Source of the DNA: Kordiimonadaceae bacterium
GTDB lineage: Bacteria; Pseudomonadota; Alphaproteobacteria; Sphingomonadales; Kordiimonadaceae
Direction: 5' to 3'
DNA length: 64,000 nucleotides
NCBI GenBank assembly: GCA_017640725.1
Contig: JAEPQB010000002.1
Coordinates: 822,607-886,606, forward strand
Position 1 is the stretch's first letter. Each line of letters begins with the position of its first letter. Of this stretch, positions 1 through 7,994 are shown one piece after another. The notes under the pieces are model-generated. The model had not been told where the DNA came from, ran no database searches, and worked only from the letters and a program-made list of their open reading frames with translations. A program made the translations under genes and the position numbers.

Positions 1-642
1 ACCTGTTGTTGTGAGCTGCAAGAATTTGCCGTCGCCAACAAGACCGAAGTCACCAATCCGGACAACTTCCATTGCCTGAGTTGTGCCATCGTTAAGGCGA
101 ACTTCGTGGTTGAACTTCTTAACTTCAGCAGAACCCATCATTTCAATCATCATCTGCGCTGGCCATGCACGGATTTCTGCCAGAGTTGGAAGCTCTGAAG
201 ACTCTGCCGCTTTGGCTACGAGAGTATCGATCTCTTCCATACGACCGCTGTTGTCGATGGAAACATGAGACGTTGAAATGATAGAGCGCGCATCACCAGC
301 TGCTTGCTGGAGAACACCGAACAGCTCAGAAAGCTGACCGAGACGCTCACGCTGGATTTCCAGCTGACGAGTGATTTCTTCTTCATTGTCGCGGCGCACA
401 CCTTCAAGGCGGGCACTTTCACGCTCCAGCACCTGCTGGCGCTGCTGAGCTTGCTGAAGAAGTTGCTGCTGCTGATCTTGGCGAGCCTGGAACTCAGCCT
501 CGCGAGCTTTGTGATCAGCGGATTCAGAAACACGACCTTCACGAACTTTGTTTAAGAGGTCGCTCATGCTGGCATCTTGAGCCGAAACATTTGCTGTAAG
601 CCCAAATGCAATCAGGGCTGCGGATGTAATAATCTTTTTCAT
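1..642 (-). CDS. ExbB/TolQ-family TonB-system protein with periplasmic N-terminal extension (partial)
   Basis: An open frame of 214 codons runs from the ATG at 642 off the left edge, so only the N-terminal part is present. It starts with a signal peptide (about 21 residues, ending Val-Ser-Ala-Gln-Asp). A Gln/Arg/Glu-rich coiled-coil segment follows at about residues 45-105, then a globular stretch of about 100 residues containing the motif RIGDFGLVGDG. This is the layout of the long MotA/TolQ/ExbB proteins whose membrane domain lies C-terminal to a periplasmic coiled coil; that domain would lie outside the window. The start is one base after the stop of the DUF3450 gene, so the two are co-transcribed. 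Such operons normally continue with exbB, exbD, tonB and a TPR protein and energise outer-membrane uptake; this continuation is inferred. The ExbB assignment rests on the N-terminal region and the neighbour alone. Confidence 0.8.
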   Translation of the reverse strand, partial: MKKIITSAALIAFGLTANVSAQDASMSDLLNKVREGRVSESADHKAREAEFQARQDQQQQLLQQAQQRQQVLERESARLEGVRRDNEEEITRQLEIQRERLGQLSELFGVLQQAAGDARSIISTSHVSIDNSGRMEEIDTLVAKAAESSELPTLAEIRAWPAQMMIEMMGSAEVKKFNHEVRLNDGTTQAMEVVRIGDFGLVGDGKFLQLTTTG

Positions 643-643
643 C

Positions 644-1441
644 TTAATTCCCCGGTGCAGCGATTGGCAAAATAGTTACGTCAGACTGCGTGCGGCGCTG
701 GGCCATCCGGATCAGTTGGCGTACTGGACGAGTAAACTCGCCAGACACATCAACCCACTGGGTGCCGTCCCACGCTTTGGTTTCTGTCGTATCTTTGGTT
801 TGATAGTAGAAACCAACACGACCAAGACGCACGAAATTCACTGAACGGTTCTGGTCATCCATGCCCTCATAGGCAAAGAAAGTACGACCGTACTGAACTT
901 CCGTTTTGTATGCCTCAAGAACGATACGGAAGCGCTCTGGGTCGCTAACGTTTGGATCATCCATGGCGTCACGCAGACTTTGAATCCGATCAAGGCGCTC
1001 TTCCAGAAGGAAAGGCACGTCTGCGTTGATGAACTCTTCCAGGTTGGCGATCATGTCGAGCATCAATGGCGTAATCTGCCGTTTGATTTCGTCAATCTGA
1101 CCAATGGAAGTTCTGATCTTGGCGATCTCTTCCTCTTGCTTAACAATCACGCGGCGCTGCTGCGTATTGTAAGCCTCAAGGCCAGCGTTGGTTTTCAAAA
1201 CCGCCTTGTAATCATTGAAAAGCTGCGCAGTTGCATCTGCAACTCCGTCAATAGTCTGTTGTGATTGAACCGCAAGCTTGTTGGCTTCATTCACTTCGTC
1301 GACGATCGACTTGATGCGCTCTTCCTGTGCGTTTGCTGCAGCTGCCCCTAGAAGGAACGAGGCGACCGCCGCTGTAGAGACAGCTATCCGTTTCACTTTA
1401 GCCTTATCCATTTTCTGCCCACATGGGTTTGATATTGCCAT
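644..1441 (-). CDS. DUF3450 family periplasmic protein of a TonB operon
   Basis: This 265-residue protein begins with a basic n-region and a hydrophobic segment ending in Ala-Asn-Ala-Gln (cleavage near residue 38). The rest is mostly helical: a coiled coil at about 40-125, then a compact domain with the motifs FLLEERLDRI and EVQYGRTFFAYEG that mark DUF3450. Family members sit first in operons for a TonB/ExbB/ExbD transport motor and probably act in the periplasm; the biochemical role is unknown. The ATG at 1441 is chosen because GGAG lies seven bases upstream; an internal ATG at 1411 would shorten the n-region but has a weaker ribosome site. It lies immediately upstream of the ExbB-like gene, with one base between them. 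Confidence 0.85.
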   Translation of the reverse strand: MAISNPCGQKMDKAKVKRIAVSTAAVASFLLGAAAANAQEERIKSIVDEVNEANKLAVQSQQTIDGVADATAQLFNDYKAVLKTNAGLEAYNTQQRRVIVKQEEEIAKIRTSIGQIDEIKRQITPLMLDMIANLEEFINADVPFLLEERLDRIQSLRDAMDDPNVSDPERFRIVLEAYKTEVQYGRTFFAYEGMDDQNRSVNFVRLGRVGFYYQTKDTTETKAWDGTQWVDVSGEFTRPVRQLIRMAQRRTQSDVTILPIAAPGN

Positions 1442-1478
1442 TTTGGTCTCCAGTTACCTGAACGCCTCGACGGCTGTT

Positions 1479-1521
1479 TTAACCTTATAAAGATATGGAT
1501 TTAACCTTATAAAGATATGGA
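1479..1521. repeat. 22-bp tandem direct repeat upstream of the DUF3450 operon
   Basis: A 21-base sequence beginning TTAACCTTATAAAG and ending ATATGGA occurs at 1479-1499 and again, identical, at 1501-1521, giving a period of 22 bp (about two helical turns). It is 38 to 80 bases upstream of the DUF3450 start. The perfect identity and helical phasing suit a pair of regulator sites, but a recent tandem duplication is also possible. No regulator can be assigned. Confidence 0.7.
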
Positions 1522-1739
1522 GAATCTGAAATTTACTCCGCACCTTTACCCCTAAATAAATTGGGTGCCGTTCAACATACATCCCCAACCACAACTGAAA
1601 TCAGTCTGGTTTGAATACATGCCCAAATAATGGTTTTCCCGTACCTCTCCCAATTGTCTAGATCATTGGTGATAGTCTCACCCGCTTCCGTCGCCCTTGC
1701 TGCCATTTGCTGGCACGTAGTAGGCAATCTCTTTTTACC

Positions 1740-1853
1740 TCACTGCACCTCCCGATGCAGATTGGTTGAAGCTTCAGATCCAGCTCGGAACCTATCATCC
1801 AAGAATCTTGTTCGATTCCAAGCAAAAATTTTACTTTTCTCAAATTCTCCCAT
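1740..1853 (-). CDS. possible small protein, 37 residues, in the operon leader
   Basis: An ATG at 1853 opens a 37-codon frame ending with TGA at 1740. It lies about 50 bases downstream of the predicted minus-strand promoter at 1912-1941. The product would be charged (start MGEFEKSKIF, rich in Arg, Glu and Lys) with no signal peptide. The ribosome site is weak (AAG about ten bases upstream). No family is recognised and chance occurrence is quite possible. Confidence 0.25.
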   Translation of the reverse strand: MGEFEKSKIFAWNRTRFLDDRFRAGSEASTNLHREVQ

Positions 1854-1911
1854 GTGAATCTTACTTGCCGCTATCTGCCAGACGCTGTTTCTGGGTGCGA
1901 ACAATTATGTA

Positions 1912-1941
1912 ATAATATAACTAAATCTGATTTAGAGTCAA
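1912..1941 (-). promoter_or_regulatory. predicted promoter with a palindromic spacer (operator)
   Basis: Read on the minus strand, a -35 box TTGACT (1936-1941) and a -10 box TATTAT (1912-1917) are separated by 18 bp. Fifteen bp of this spacer (1921-1935) form the perfect palindrome CTAAATC-T-GATTTAG. A dyad placed between the two boxes is the classical position for a repressor. It points toward the DUF3450/ExbB operon. Confidence 0.5.
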
Positions 1942-2016
1942 AATGTTTTACACTTCTGAACACAGTCCGCTAACTGGACTGTAGCAAGGTAAGTTTTTGA
2001 TGAAGTGGTGGATCGA

Positions 2017-2217
2017 TCAGCGGCCAGAGTGACCAGCGTCTTTCATTTCCATCAAGACCGAAACCACGCCATGCCATTGGTTTCCGGTGCTGATCTGGAT
2101 TGCAGCCTCTAGCCCCATGTGCCCTGCCAGCCGCCGCGCAAGGGCGCGTGTCTGGTCCGACACACCACTGCTGGCGCCGGATGATTCTGGGTCTTTGAAC
2201 GCAACATTACTGCTCAT
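2017..2217 (-). CDS. hypothetical protein, 66 residues
   Basis: The ATG at 2217 is preceded by an AGAGAG ribosome site and, about 22 bases upstream, by a consensus -10 box TATAAT (2240-2245, minus strand), so translation from here is plausible with a very short leader. The protein is soluble, has no signal peptide, and consists of a disordered Ser/Gly start (about 20 residues) followed by one Arg/Ala-rich helix and a short region ending in Lys-Asp-Ala-Gly-His-Ser-Gly-Arg. No family is recognised. The open frame extends further upstream to 2394, but that extension overlaps the end of pabBC and has a poor composition, so it is left out. Confidence 0.55.
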   Translation of the reverse strand: MSSNVAFKDPESSGASSGVSDQTRALARRLAGHMGLEAAIQISTGNQWHGVVSVLMEMKDAGHSGR

Positions 2218-2390
2218 TCGGTACTCTCTGTCACATATTATTATAACGGGCGCGTCGAAACGTCCGCCTGCAATCACACTACAGTGCAGTTCCGAACAAA
2301 AGATTAACAAAACAGTTAAAACACGCGGGACAAAAGTTAACGTTGCCGGGACTAACGGTCGATTCGCCAATGACGCCTGTAGCGCCAAGG

Positions 2391-4253
2391 TCAAGAATCA
2401 GCAGAAGAAATCAAATCTAAATCGTCAAAAATGACTTGCACTTCGCGCATTCCCCGCAGGCCGTTGGACAAAAACACGCGTTCCGCTTTCATGAAGTCCG
2501 AACGTGAAATCGACGCCTCAACAGCGTCGCCATTGCCTTGCGTTAAAAGAGAATAGCGCATCACACCGGGCAATGCCCCTGCGGATACCGGCGGAGTCTT
2601 GAGCGTACCGTCAAGTTGAACAAAAACATTGCTGATGGCGCCTTCCACAAGCATGTCATGCTCGTTAAAAAACAAGATGTCCGCCAGCCCCAGTTCCGCC
2701 GCCCTTTGGCTTGCCTGGTCATACAGTTTTCTTTGACTGGATTTGTAGCGGAGCGACGGGTTATCCGATCTCAGCTGTTGGGCAGCCAATGCAACTTTCA
2801 AAGTGGTGTCGTCATTATTTTCTTCTTCCACCAGTGACGACGTTGTTATCTGAAGTTCGCCAAACCGGGTTAAACACATCCTCACACGCGCCAGGCGATG
2901 CTGCGGACAGGCAGCCAGTGCATCAGAGCGCGCGGCCGTCCTTTCGAACGGCATTGAAAGACGGTTAGCGCTTCGCTCCATGCGGTCCAGGTGGAATTCC
3001 AGCAATTCAATGCGGCCGTTTTCTGCGCGCATGGTTTCAGTCAGATGAAACCCTTTATCACTCTGGTTCTCAAGAAATTGGCTTTTCAACTGACATTCGT
3101 CGAACTCTGATTCAATAACACTGTCCGCGACGATTCCACTGCCAACGCCAAACTGGCCCTGCCCTGATTCGTTGAGCATCAGGGTTCTGATTGGCACATT
3201 GAATGACCACTTGATGGGCTGATCCGAAGTTGCAGGACCGAAGTATCCAATCGCCCCACAATAAACCCCTCGGGGAGCGCCCTCTTGTTCTGCGATCACT
3301 TCCATTGCACGAATTTTTGGTGCGCCTGTAACAGACCCGCAAGGAAACAAGGCTGCCATCATCTCTGATGGCCTTAAGTCGGCACGGCATTCCGCCTCAA
3401 TTCCGGACGTCATTTGATGCACTGTCGGGTAAGTTTCGATGGTGAACAGGTCTGATACGCGCACCGAACCGGGGCGCGCCAACCTGCTCAGGTCGTTTCG
3501 AAGCAAGTCTACGATCATCAAATTTTCAGCCCGCGTTTTTTCATCTGCAGACAAAGCGATGGCCGCTTCTCGGTCTTCCACAATGTTGGGGAATCTGGCT
3601 GCTGTCCCTTTCATGGGTCGGGCCATCAAACCATTGCCGGAACGGCGAACAAAAAGCTCGGGTGAGAATGACAATACGGTCTGGGTGTCAGTACGGATGA
3701 ATGCGCCAAATTCTACCGGCTGTTCGACCCTGAGTTTGCGGTACAAATCCAGCGGATCACCTGCCAATTGGCAGTTTTTGGGAAACGTGTAATTCGCCTG
3801 ATAAATGTCACCGGCATTTATATAGTCTTTGATAGTGGCAACATGGCTTGCATATTCGGCTGCCGTGACATTGTCTTCGGTAAACCAGATGTCACTTTCT
3901 GAATGGCGGGTTTGTTCAGCAATCATTTCGTCCACCGCCGTGCGGTCAATCGAATTGCAAGCTTCACAAACCATCATCCAGATAAGCGGCCCTTCCGGCC
4001 AATGGCGGATGGCGTCCCGCACTTTCTGTTCAAAGGCAGCGGCGGCTTCATACGCTATCCAGCCTGCCACAAATTTTCCAGCGGCGTAGGCGTCATCTAT
4101 TGCAGCCATGGCATCCGGCACGTCGTCGACAGTGTGTGCACATATCACCGATTCCGGATTGCTGAACAGCAGCGATCCACCGGCCACGCCGGGTGCGCGG
4201 CTATCATCCAGCAGAATGAAGGGTGTGGTTTGGTCGGCTGGTAACACCAACAT
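2391..4253 (-). CDS. pabB: fused aminodeoxychorismate synthase component I / aminodeoxychorismate lyase
   Basis: A 620-residue fusion covers the last two steps of p-aminobenzoate synthesis for folate. The N-terminal part (about 1-370) is the chorismate-utilising PabB domain, with GDIYQANYTFP, the long signature from KTRAENLMIVDLLRNDLSR to YPTVHQMTSG, and FPCGSVTGAPKIRAMEVI. The C-terminal part (about 390-620) is a class IV PLP enzyme, with FHLTETMR, a Lys in YKSSQRKLYD that should bind PLP, and EGAISNVFVQ followed by ALPGVMR. PabB normally needs a glutaminase (PabA) encoded elsewhere. PabB-PabC fusions are known in proteobacteria. The ATG at 4253 directly follows GGAG, which is too close; a GTG at 4247 has better spacing and may be the true start. 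It is a single gene with no obvious partner. Confidence 0.93.
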   Translation of the reverse strand: MLVLPADQTTPFILLDDSRAPGVAGGSLLFSNPESVICAHTVDDVPDAMAAIDDAYAAGKFVAGWIAYEAAAAFEQKVRDAIRHWPEGPLIWMMVCEACNSIDRTAVDEMIAEQTRHSESDIWFTEDNVTAAEYASHVATIKDYINAGDIYQANYTFPKNCQLAGDPLDLYRKLRVEQPVEFGAFIRTDTQTVLSFSPELFVRRSGNGLMARPMKGTAARFPNIVEDREAAIALSADEKTRAENLMIVDLLRNDLSRLARPGSVRVSDLFTIETYPTVHQMTSGIEAECRADLRPSEMMAALFPCGSVTGAPKIRAMEVIAEQEGAPRGVYCGAIGYFGPATSDQPIKWSFNVPIRTLMLNESGQGQFGVGSGIVADSVIESEFDECQLKSQFLENQSDKGFHLTETMRAENGRIELLEFHLDRMERSANRLSMPFERTAARSDALAACPQHRLARVRMCLTRFGELQITTSSLVEEENNDDTTLKVALAAQQLRSDNPSLRYKSSQRKLYDQASQRAAELGLADILFFNEHDMLVEGAISNVFVQLDGTLKTPPVSAGALPGVMRYSLLTQGNGDAVEASISRSDFMKAERVFLSNGLRGMREVQVIFDDLDLISSADS

Positions 4254-4374
4254 CTCCGTGACGGGGGAATAACTGCGTCGTTATGGAACAGCCCGGCCAT
4301 TTGGTCAACCAAACCGGCCTTGTACCTTCACCGCTGAGTTAATATGGTTTTCCGATCACAAACAGGGATCACTT

Positions 4375-4911
4375 GTGGCTACAATATTCACGCATGCCTT
4401 GCTACCAATTGCCGCCAAACTGACGTTACCCCCCGGGGCTTTGCCCGGAAAGCTGGTGGCTTTGGCGGCGGCCGCAACCATGCTCCCGGATTTGGATGTC
4501 ATCGCGTTCGCTTTTGGTGTGCCCTATGCGGACCCTTTCGGGCACCGCGGTTTCACCCATTCAATCGCCTTTGCACTAGCCATCGGGTTTTTGTGCACAG
4601 GTCTGGCCCAAAAACTCAACTCTCAGCCAAAGGTCATATTCTGGACCATGTTTTTGTCGGTATTGTCACACCCTTTGCTGGATAGCTTCACTAATGGTGG
4701 CCTGGGCGTTGCTTGGTTTTGGCCATTTAGCGACGCGCGCTACTTCATGCCATGGCAGCCCATCGAAGTGTCTCCCATTGGCATCCGCGGCTTTTTCTCA
4801 AGCCGCGGCGTGCAGGTTCTGGTCTCAGAATTTATGTGGGTAATTGCCCCACTGCTCACTGTAGCCGCAGGTCTTCGATTTTGGCTTTCCCGAAAAGCAA
4901 AGCGCCCTTAA
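4375..4911 (+). CDS. YdjM/DUF457-type membrane-bound metal-dependent hydrolase
   Basis: The 178-residue protein begins at a GTG and carries the family pattern: an N-terminal His in FTHALLPI, an Asp pair in MLPDLDVIAF, and HRGFTHS around residue 65, interleaved with about four hydrophobic segments. DUF457 proteins (YdjM, LexA-regulated in Escherichia coli) are inner-membrane proteins resembling phospholipase C metal sites, and their substrates are not established. HPLLDSFTNGG near residue 103 provides further conserved polar residues. Its stop codon overlaps that of the convergent MAPEG gene: both TAA codons share the palindrome TTAA. Confidence 0.85.
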   Translation: MATIFTHALLPIAAKLTLPPGALPGKLVALAAAATMLPDLDVIAFAFGVPYADPFGHRGFTHSIAFALAIGFLCTGLAQKLNSQPKVIFWTMFLSVLSHPLLDSFTNGGLGVAWFWPFSDARYFMPWQPIEVSPIGIRGFFSSRGVQVLVSEFMWVIAPLLTVAAGLRFWLSRKAKRP

Positions 4912-5297
4912 AGGACGCCGTATCCTTTCAGCAGCCCTGCGATGCTCGAAACCAGGATAGACAGCCAAGTTAACAGCGTGCCGTAAAAACGGAACGGGTT
5001 GCGGCCTTCAAATTTTCCAAGAGTCAGGCCGTGCATATAGCGGCCAACCACCAACGCCACTGCGCAGCCCATCACCAAATACCAACTAACACGCGAGTAT
5101 TCCAACAAGCCGATCAAGATCAGGCCGAACGGTGCGTACTCGACAAAATTGCCTTGGGCTCTGCTTGCTGTCAGCAGGCCTTCATCCTCACCCGTGCCTA
5201 AACTCACTTTTGCCCGCAATCTGTTTCTTGTCACATTTAACGACAAGTAAACTAAAAGCAGGCCCAAAAAACTTGCTGATATGAGCGTGATGGTCAT
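4908..5297 (-). CDS. MAPEG family membrane protein
   Basis: A 129-residue integral membrane protein with four predicted helices and the MAPEG core (Arg-Asn-Arg-Leu-Arg after helix 1, SRAQGNFVEYAPFGLILIGLLE, and RYMHGLTLG). MAPEG proteins are glutathione- or lipid-dependent membrane enzymes; bacterial members of this type are mostly uncharacterised. The ATG at 5297 is preceded by GGGAGAG at correct spacing, so the upstream in-frame starts to 5333 are rejected. It is convergent with the YdjM-like gene. A second, related MAPEG gene lies 0.8 kb away at 6061, on the other strand. Confidence 0.88.
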   Translation of the reverse strand: MTITLISASFLGLLLVYLSLNVTRNRLRAKVSLGTGEDEGLLTASRAQGNFVEYAPFGLILIGLLEYSRVSWYLVMGCAVALVVGRYMHGLTLGKFEGRNPFRFYGTLLTWLSILVSSIAGLLKGYGVL

Positions 5298-5388
5298 ATG
5301 GTCTCTCCCCATGATCTTGTCCCGCCCAAACACTGGTCGGGAAAGATGAAATGGTCAAGTTTTCCTGTATGTGGCAACCTAAACTGCC

Positions 5389-5985
5389 ATGGCAAATTCA
5401 GGTTTGGGTTTATTTATGAGAGACCGCTTCGGCGATTGGAATTTATATCATAAGTCGGTTGCTGCTCTGGTATCTGCGCTTGCCTTTGGCATCGTGCTGA
5501 GGGGCGTTCTAGTCATCGACACAGCTTTTGAAGTTTCGGGCAGCCGCGACATCAATGCCAGTGCTGGCACTGTTTGGTCGTTCATGGCGGCAGATGACCA
5601 GCGTGACAGATGGCAGGCCGAAATGGTGGATTTGGTTGAACTCACCGGCCCAACCGCCGAACCCGGTGCGACCCGATTGATTTTTTGGAAGCGGGGCACC
5701 AAGCGCTGGCAGTCGGTGGAACGCACCCGCGACAGCTTGACAGGACGCGTACTCTCTTTTGAGCAGTCCGCCGACGAAGACACACGTTGGGTGACCATGA
5801 CCCTCACAGTGGTAGATGCCTGCACAACACGACTGGACATTGAAGAAATTATCGAGCCCGCTGAGTATCTGGATCGCTTCTGGTTTTTCAGCGCACGCAG
5901 CCAGCATGAAGGCCGTTTGAACGCGTCTTTCGACGCGATGGAGCGCTGGGCAAAGTTAGAAGATACTTCCTGCGCCAGCACATAA
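5389..5985 (+). CDS. SRPBCC (START-like) domain protein with N-terminal membrane anchor
   Basis: In this 198-residue protein a hydrophobic segment at about residues 22-45 anchors or exports a domain that starts VSGSRDINASAGTVWSFMA, the usual opening of the polyketide-cyclase/START-like fold, where a first strand leads into helices that frame a lipid-binding pocket. Later strands (TMTLTVVDACTTRLDIEEII) and a long C-terminal helix complete the fold. The ligand is unknown. It lies between two MAPEG genes, which hints at a role with membrane lipids, but this is inference. The start is uncertain: neither the ATG at 5389 nor the one at 5416 has a good ribosome site. Confidence 0.75.
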   Translation: MANSGLGLFMRDRFGDWNLYHKSVAALVSALAFGIVLRGVLVIDTAFEVSGSRDINASAGTVWSFMAADDQRDRWQAEMVDLVELTGPTAEPGATRLIFWKRGTKRWQSVERTRDSLTGRVLSFEQSADEDTRWVTMTLTVVDACTTRLDIEEIIEPAEYLDRFWFFSARSQHEGRLNASFDAMERWAKLEDTSCAST

Positions 5986-6060
5986 TTTGTTCGTCAGTCG
6001 AACCAATCAGCCACCTCCAGCGTTTTTCTGGGCAGAAACACGTTTTTGCTGGAGAACACT

Positions 6061-6447
6061 ATGCTTATCACAACGACCCTGATCGCTGCGATTGGCGTTA
6101 TTTATCTTGGGTTTGGTATTAATGTTGGGATTGTTCGTGCACGCACCCAGACATTGCTGGGGCCCGGGGATGACCCTCGCCTGATGCGCGCAATTCGTGC
6201 CCACGGCAATTTGGCTGAATGGGCACCGATCGCAATATTATTAATTGCCGCCCTGGAAAATTCTGCTGCACCAACAACCATGGTTACCGGGCTGGCAAGC
6301 GCTTATGCCGCCGCGCGCCTGTTGCACGGCATCGGCTTGATCAACGAATATGGAAAACCGCATCCTTTGCGGGCGATTGGTGCGTTCACCAATGTGATTG
6401 TGGTCGCGTGGGGGTCAGTTTATCTGCTGTGGCATCTTTGGTTGTAA
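6061..6447 (+). CDS. MAPEG family membrane protein
   Basis: A 128-residue protein with four hydrophobic helices and the MAPEG motif RAIRAHGNLAEWAPIAILLIAALE, followed by RLLHGIGL. Its similarity in layout to the MAPEG protein at 4908-5297 suggests an old duplication. The ATG at 6061 is chosen because GGAG lies eight bases upstream; the in-frame TTG at 6046 would place that site inside the gene. It is convergent with the small gene at 6461. Confidence 0.88.
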   Translation: MLITTTLIAAIGVIYLGFGINVGIVRARTQTLLGPGDDPRLMRAIRAHGNLAEWAPIAILLIAALENSAAPTTMVTGLASAYAAARLLHGIGLINEYGKPHPLRAIGAFTNVIVVAWGSVYLLWHLWL

Positions 6448-6452
6448 GGCGC

Positions 6453-6474
6453 TTGACGATTCATGAAACGTCAA
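6453..6474. terminator. 22-bp palindrome between convergent genes
   Basis: TTGACG (6453-6458) and CGTCAA (6469-6474) flank the inner palindrome TTCATGAA, so all but one base pair of a 22-bp hairpin can form. It sits across the end of the convergent pair and includes the stop of the 57-residue gene. It has no T-tract on either side, so it may be a weak or factor-assisted terminator. Confidence 0.45.
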
Positions 6475-6634
6475 AATCAGTGAATTCCCATTCATTGATC
6501 CGTTCCATTTCAGCAAGGAAGAGATTTTCGGCGGCGACAACCGCTTCCTCTTCACTGTTGGCATCGACTTCGGTGACCCAGTAAAACTCGCCCCGGCCTA
6601 AAGTTGCTTTCAGTGTTACGCGTTTGCGTGCCAT
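6461..6634 (-). CDS. small acidic hypothetical protein, 57 residues
   Basis: The start ATG at 6634 follows a good AAGGAG site six bases upstream. The product begins MARKRVTLKATLGRGEFYWV and continues as an acidic helix with many Glu and Ala, ending in WEFTDFDVS. It is soluble with no signal peptide. The strand-strand-helix pattern and the conserved-looking aromatic residues suggest a real small protein, but no family is recognised. Earlier in-frame codons up to 6718 lack a ribosome site. Confidence 0.7.
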   Translation of the reverse strand: MARKRVTLKATLGRGEFYWVTEVDANSEEEAVVAAENLFLAEMERINEWEFTDFDVS

Positions 6635-6749
6635 TTTTGGCTCCTTGCTTCTTTTTTGCGCGCCCCAAGCGCTTCTTGGGCGCCACATGGACGGCATCCG
6701 TGCGCCGGTCTCTAGCACGGCTTTAGTCCCGTGAAAAGCCCGCGCGCCT

Positions 6750-7730
6750 CTATGGTGTGATGGTCTCGCCGTTGCGAAACGCTTCGTTCAAAGTCTCATA
6801 ATAGTGGAGCGGCCGTTTCTGTATTTTCAGAAAGTCGGCACGCGCAGTATCCACCAACTTTTCGCGGCTTCGATACACATCGCGGACATTTCCTGCGTTT
6901 TTGACAAAGTTGAGTTTTCTGAGAGCAAATTCAAACTCGTCATCATCCATGACAATGCGCGCAGTGGCCAATTTGTTAAAGTGGAAATAGCGCACCGTAT
7001 CAGTCCAGGGCGCTGGCTTGCCACCCCTGTAGATATGACCGATCTCGACCGAGTTTATAACCTGGCAGGTGCCACCGGCAAGCCAGGTCTTAATGCTGAT
7101 CAGTGGTTCTTCACCACCGTAGCGGTGCAACCCCCGATATCCGCCAATCGACTGCATAAAAGCTCGGTTAACAGCATAACAGCCGCCAAGCACACAAGGG
7201 ATGAAACTGGTGTCTGCCTCGCCCCTCGCCTTAATATTCCAGTCAGGTTTCAACCATTCTTCAAATTTTGGCTCAGCCAACTGAATGCTCGCGCCAATTC
7301 CAGTTGGCGCTCCGCTAGGTTCGCCGCCTGGCTTCAAGGGCACACTTCGCGTGCAATACAGAGTTTCCGGATCTCGTGCGATAATGTCATTAACCCGCCG
7401 GTGCCAGCGGTCGCTGTAGAAGCGCATGTGAGCATCCAGAAAAATGACATTTTCTGTCTTCGCCCAATTCAGACCTTTGTGACGACAATGGGCTGGGCCG
7501 ACTTGCTCATCATTCACGAAATAACGACAGCCATATTTGTCAGCCACACTTTCATAGTCGAAACCGTCATTTGATGCGTCGTTGATCAGCAATACATCGA
7601 CGTCTTCGCCGCAGGTTTCCTGTAGGCTGACGACGGTTTTTTCGACTTCCTCGCCTTCGTTAGCAAAGCAGATTACGGCTGTTAATTTAGGATCTGCCAC
7701 AAAAAATGTTCCGGCGCTTGGAAAAGACAC
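6750..7730 (-). CDS. family 2 (GT-A fold) glycosyltransferase
   Basis: In this 326-residue protein a nucleotide-sugar-binding half opens with LTAVICFANEGEEVEKTVVSL and DVLLINDASNDG, followed by the acidic motif VIFLDAHMRF (in place of DxD). This is the GT2 pattern and resembles the catalytic region of polypeptide GalNAc-transferase-like enzymes. GGCYAVNRAFMQSIGGY and YGGEEPLISIKTWLAGG match the acceptor half. No membrane helix or signal peptide is seen, so it is probably cytoplasmic or peripheral. The start is a GTG at 7730. It stands alone, so the acceptor cannot be inferred. Confidence 0.87.
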   Translation of the reverse strand: MSFPSAGTFFVADPKLTAVICFANEGEEVEKTVVSLQETCGEDVDVLLINDASNDGFDYESVADKYGCRYFVNDEQVGPAHCRHKGLNWAKTENVIFLDAHMRFYSDRWHRRVNDIIARDPETLYCTRSVPLKPGGEPSGAPTGIGASIQLAEPKFEEWLKPDWNIKARGEADTSFIPCVLGGCYAVNRAFMQSIGGYRGLHRYGGEEPLISIKTWLAGGTCQVINSVEIGHIYRGGKPAPWTDTVRYFHFNKLATARIVMDDDEFEFALRKLNFVKNAGNVRDVYRSREKLVDTARADFLKIQKRPLHYYETLNEAFRNGETITP

Positions 7731-7877
7731 GTGAGGTTGAAGCCAGTTAATCCGAGTAGTTGCCCAGTTGCAACAAAAACGGTGTCATTTTGTCAACACA
7801 CAAGATTTGTCACCGTCGGAGATTGACGAACCGGGGCGTTTCGCATACCAATCCGTCCACACCAAGTGAGAGGTCCG

Positions 7878-7976
7878 ATGACTAAAAACTCGACATACAC
7901 AACACAGCACGCTGCCGGCCGTTGCCGCACATCGTTTGCTGTTGTTCTGTGCTCGAGTGGATCTGACCAGGCTTAA
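7878..7976 (+). CDS. possible leader peptide (32 residues) upstream of the MATE gene
   Basis: An ATG at 7878 with the ribosome site AGAGGT seven bases upstream opens a 32-codon frame ending with TAA at 7976, about 100 bases before the MATE start. The peptide is Thr/Ser/Cys-rich and ends LCSSGSDQA. Nothing identifies its function. Together with the hairpin just downstream (7995-8020) it could be a regulatory leader, but chance is possible. The remainder of the 345-bp gap (7731-8075) shows nothing else clear. Confidence 0.3.
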   Translation: MTKNSTYTTQHAAGRCRTSFAVVLCSSGSDQA

Positions 7977-7994
7977 TAGCCACTTTTTCTGTCC

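Larger units (their letters stand above)
1442..2016 (-). other. 575-bp upstream region of the DUF3450/ExbB operon
   Basis: No gene of ordinary size is supported here. The region holds a 22-bp tandem repeat close to the operon, a predicted minus-strand promoter near 1912-1941, a possible 37-codon reading frame at 1740-1853, and an inverted repeat (ACAGTCC at 1962-1968, GGACTGT at 1976-1982) about 35 bases beyond the stop of the next upstream gene that may end its transcript. If the promoter at 1912-1941 serves the operon, the leader would be about 460 bases long. Confidence 0.5.

Noticed and set aside
1630..1857. A 75-codon plus frame upstream of the DUF3450 operon
   Set aside because: Poor codon use, no ribosome site and Ser/Leu-rich composition; overlaps predicted regulatory sequence.
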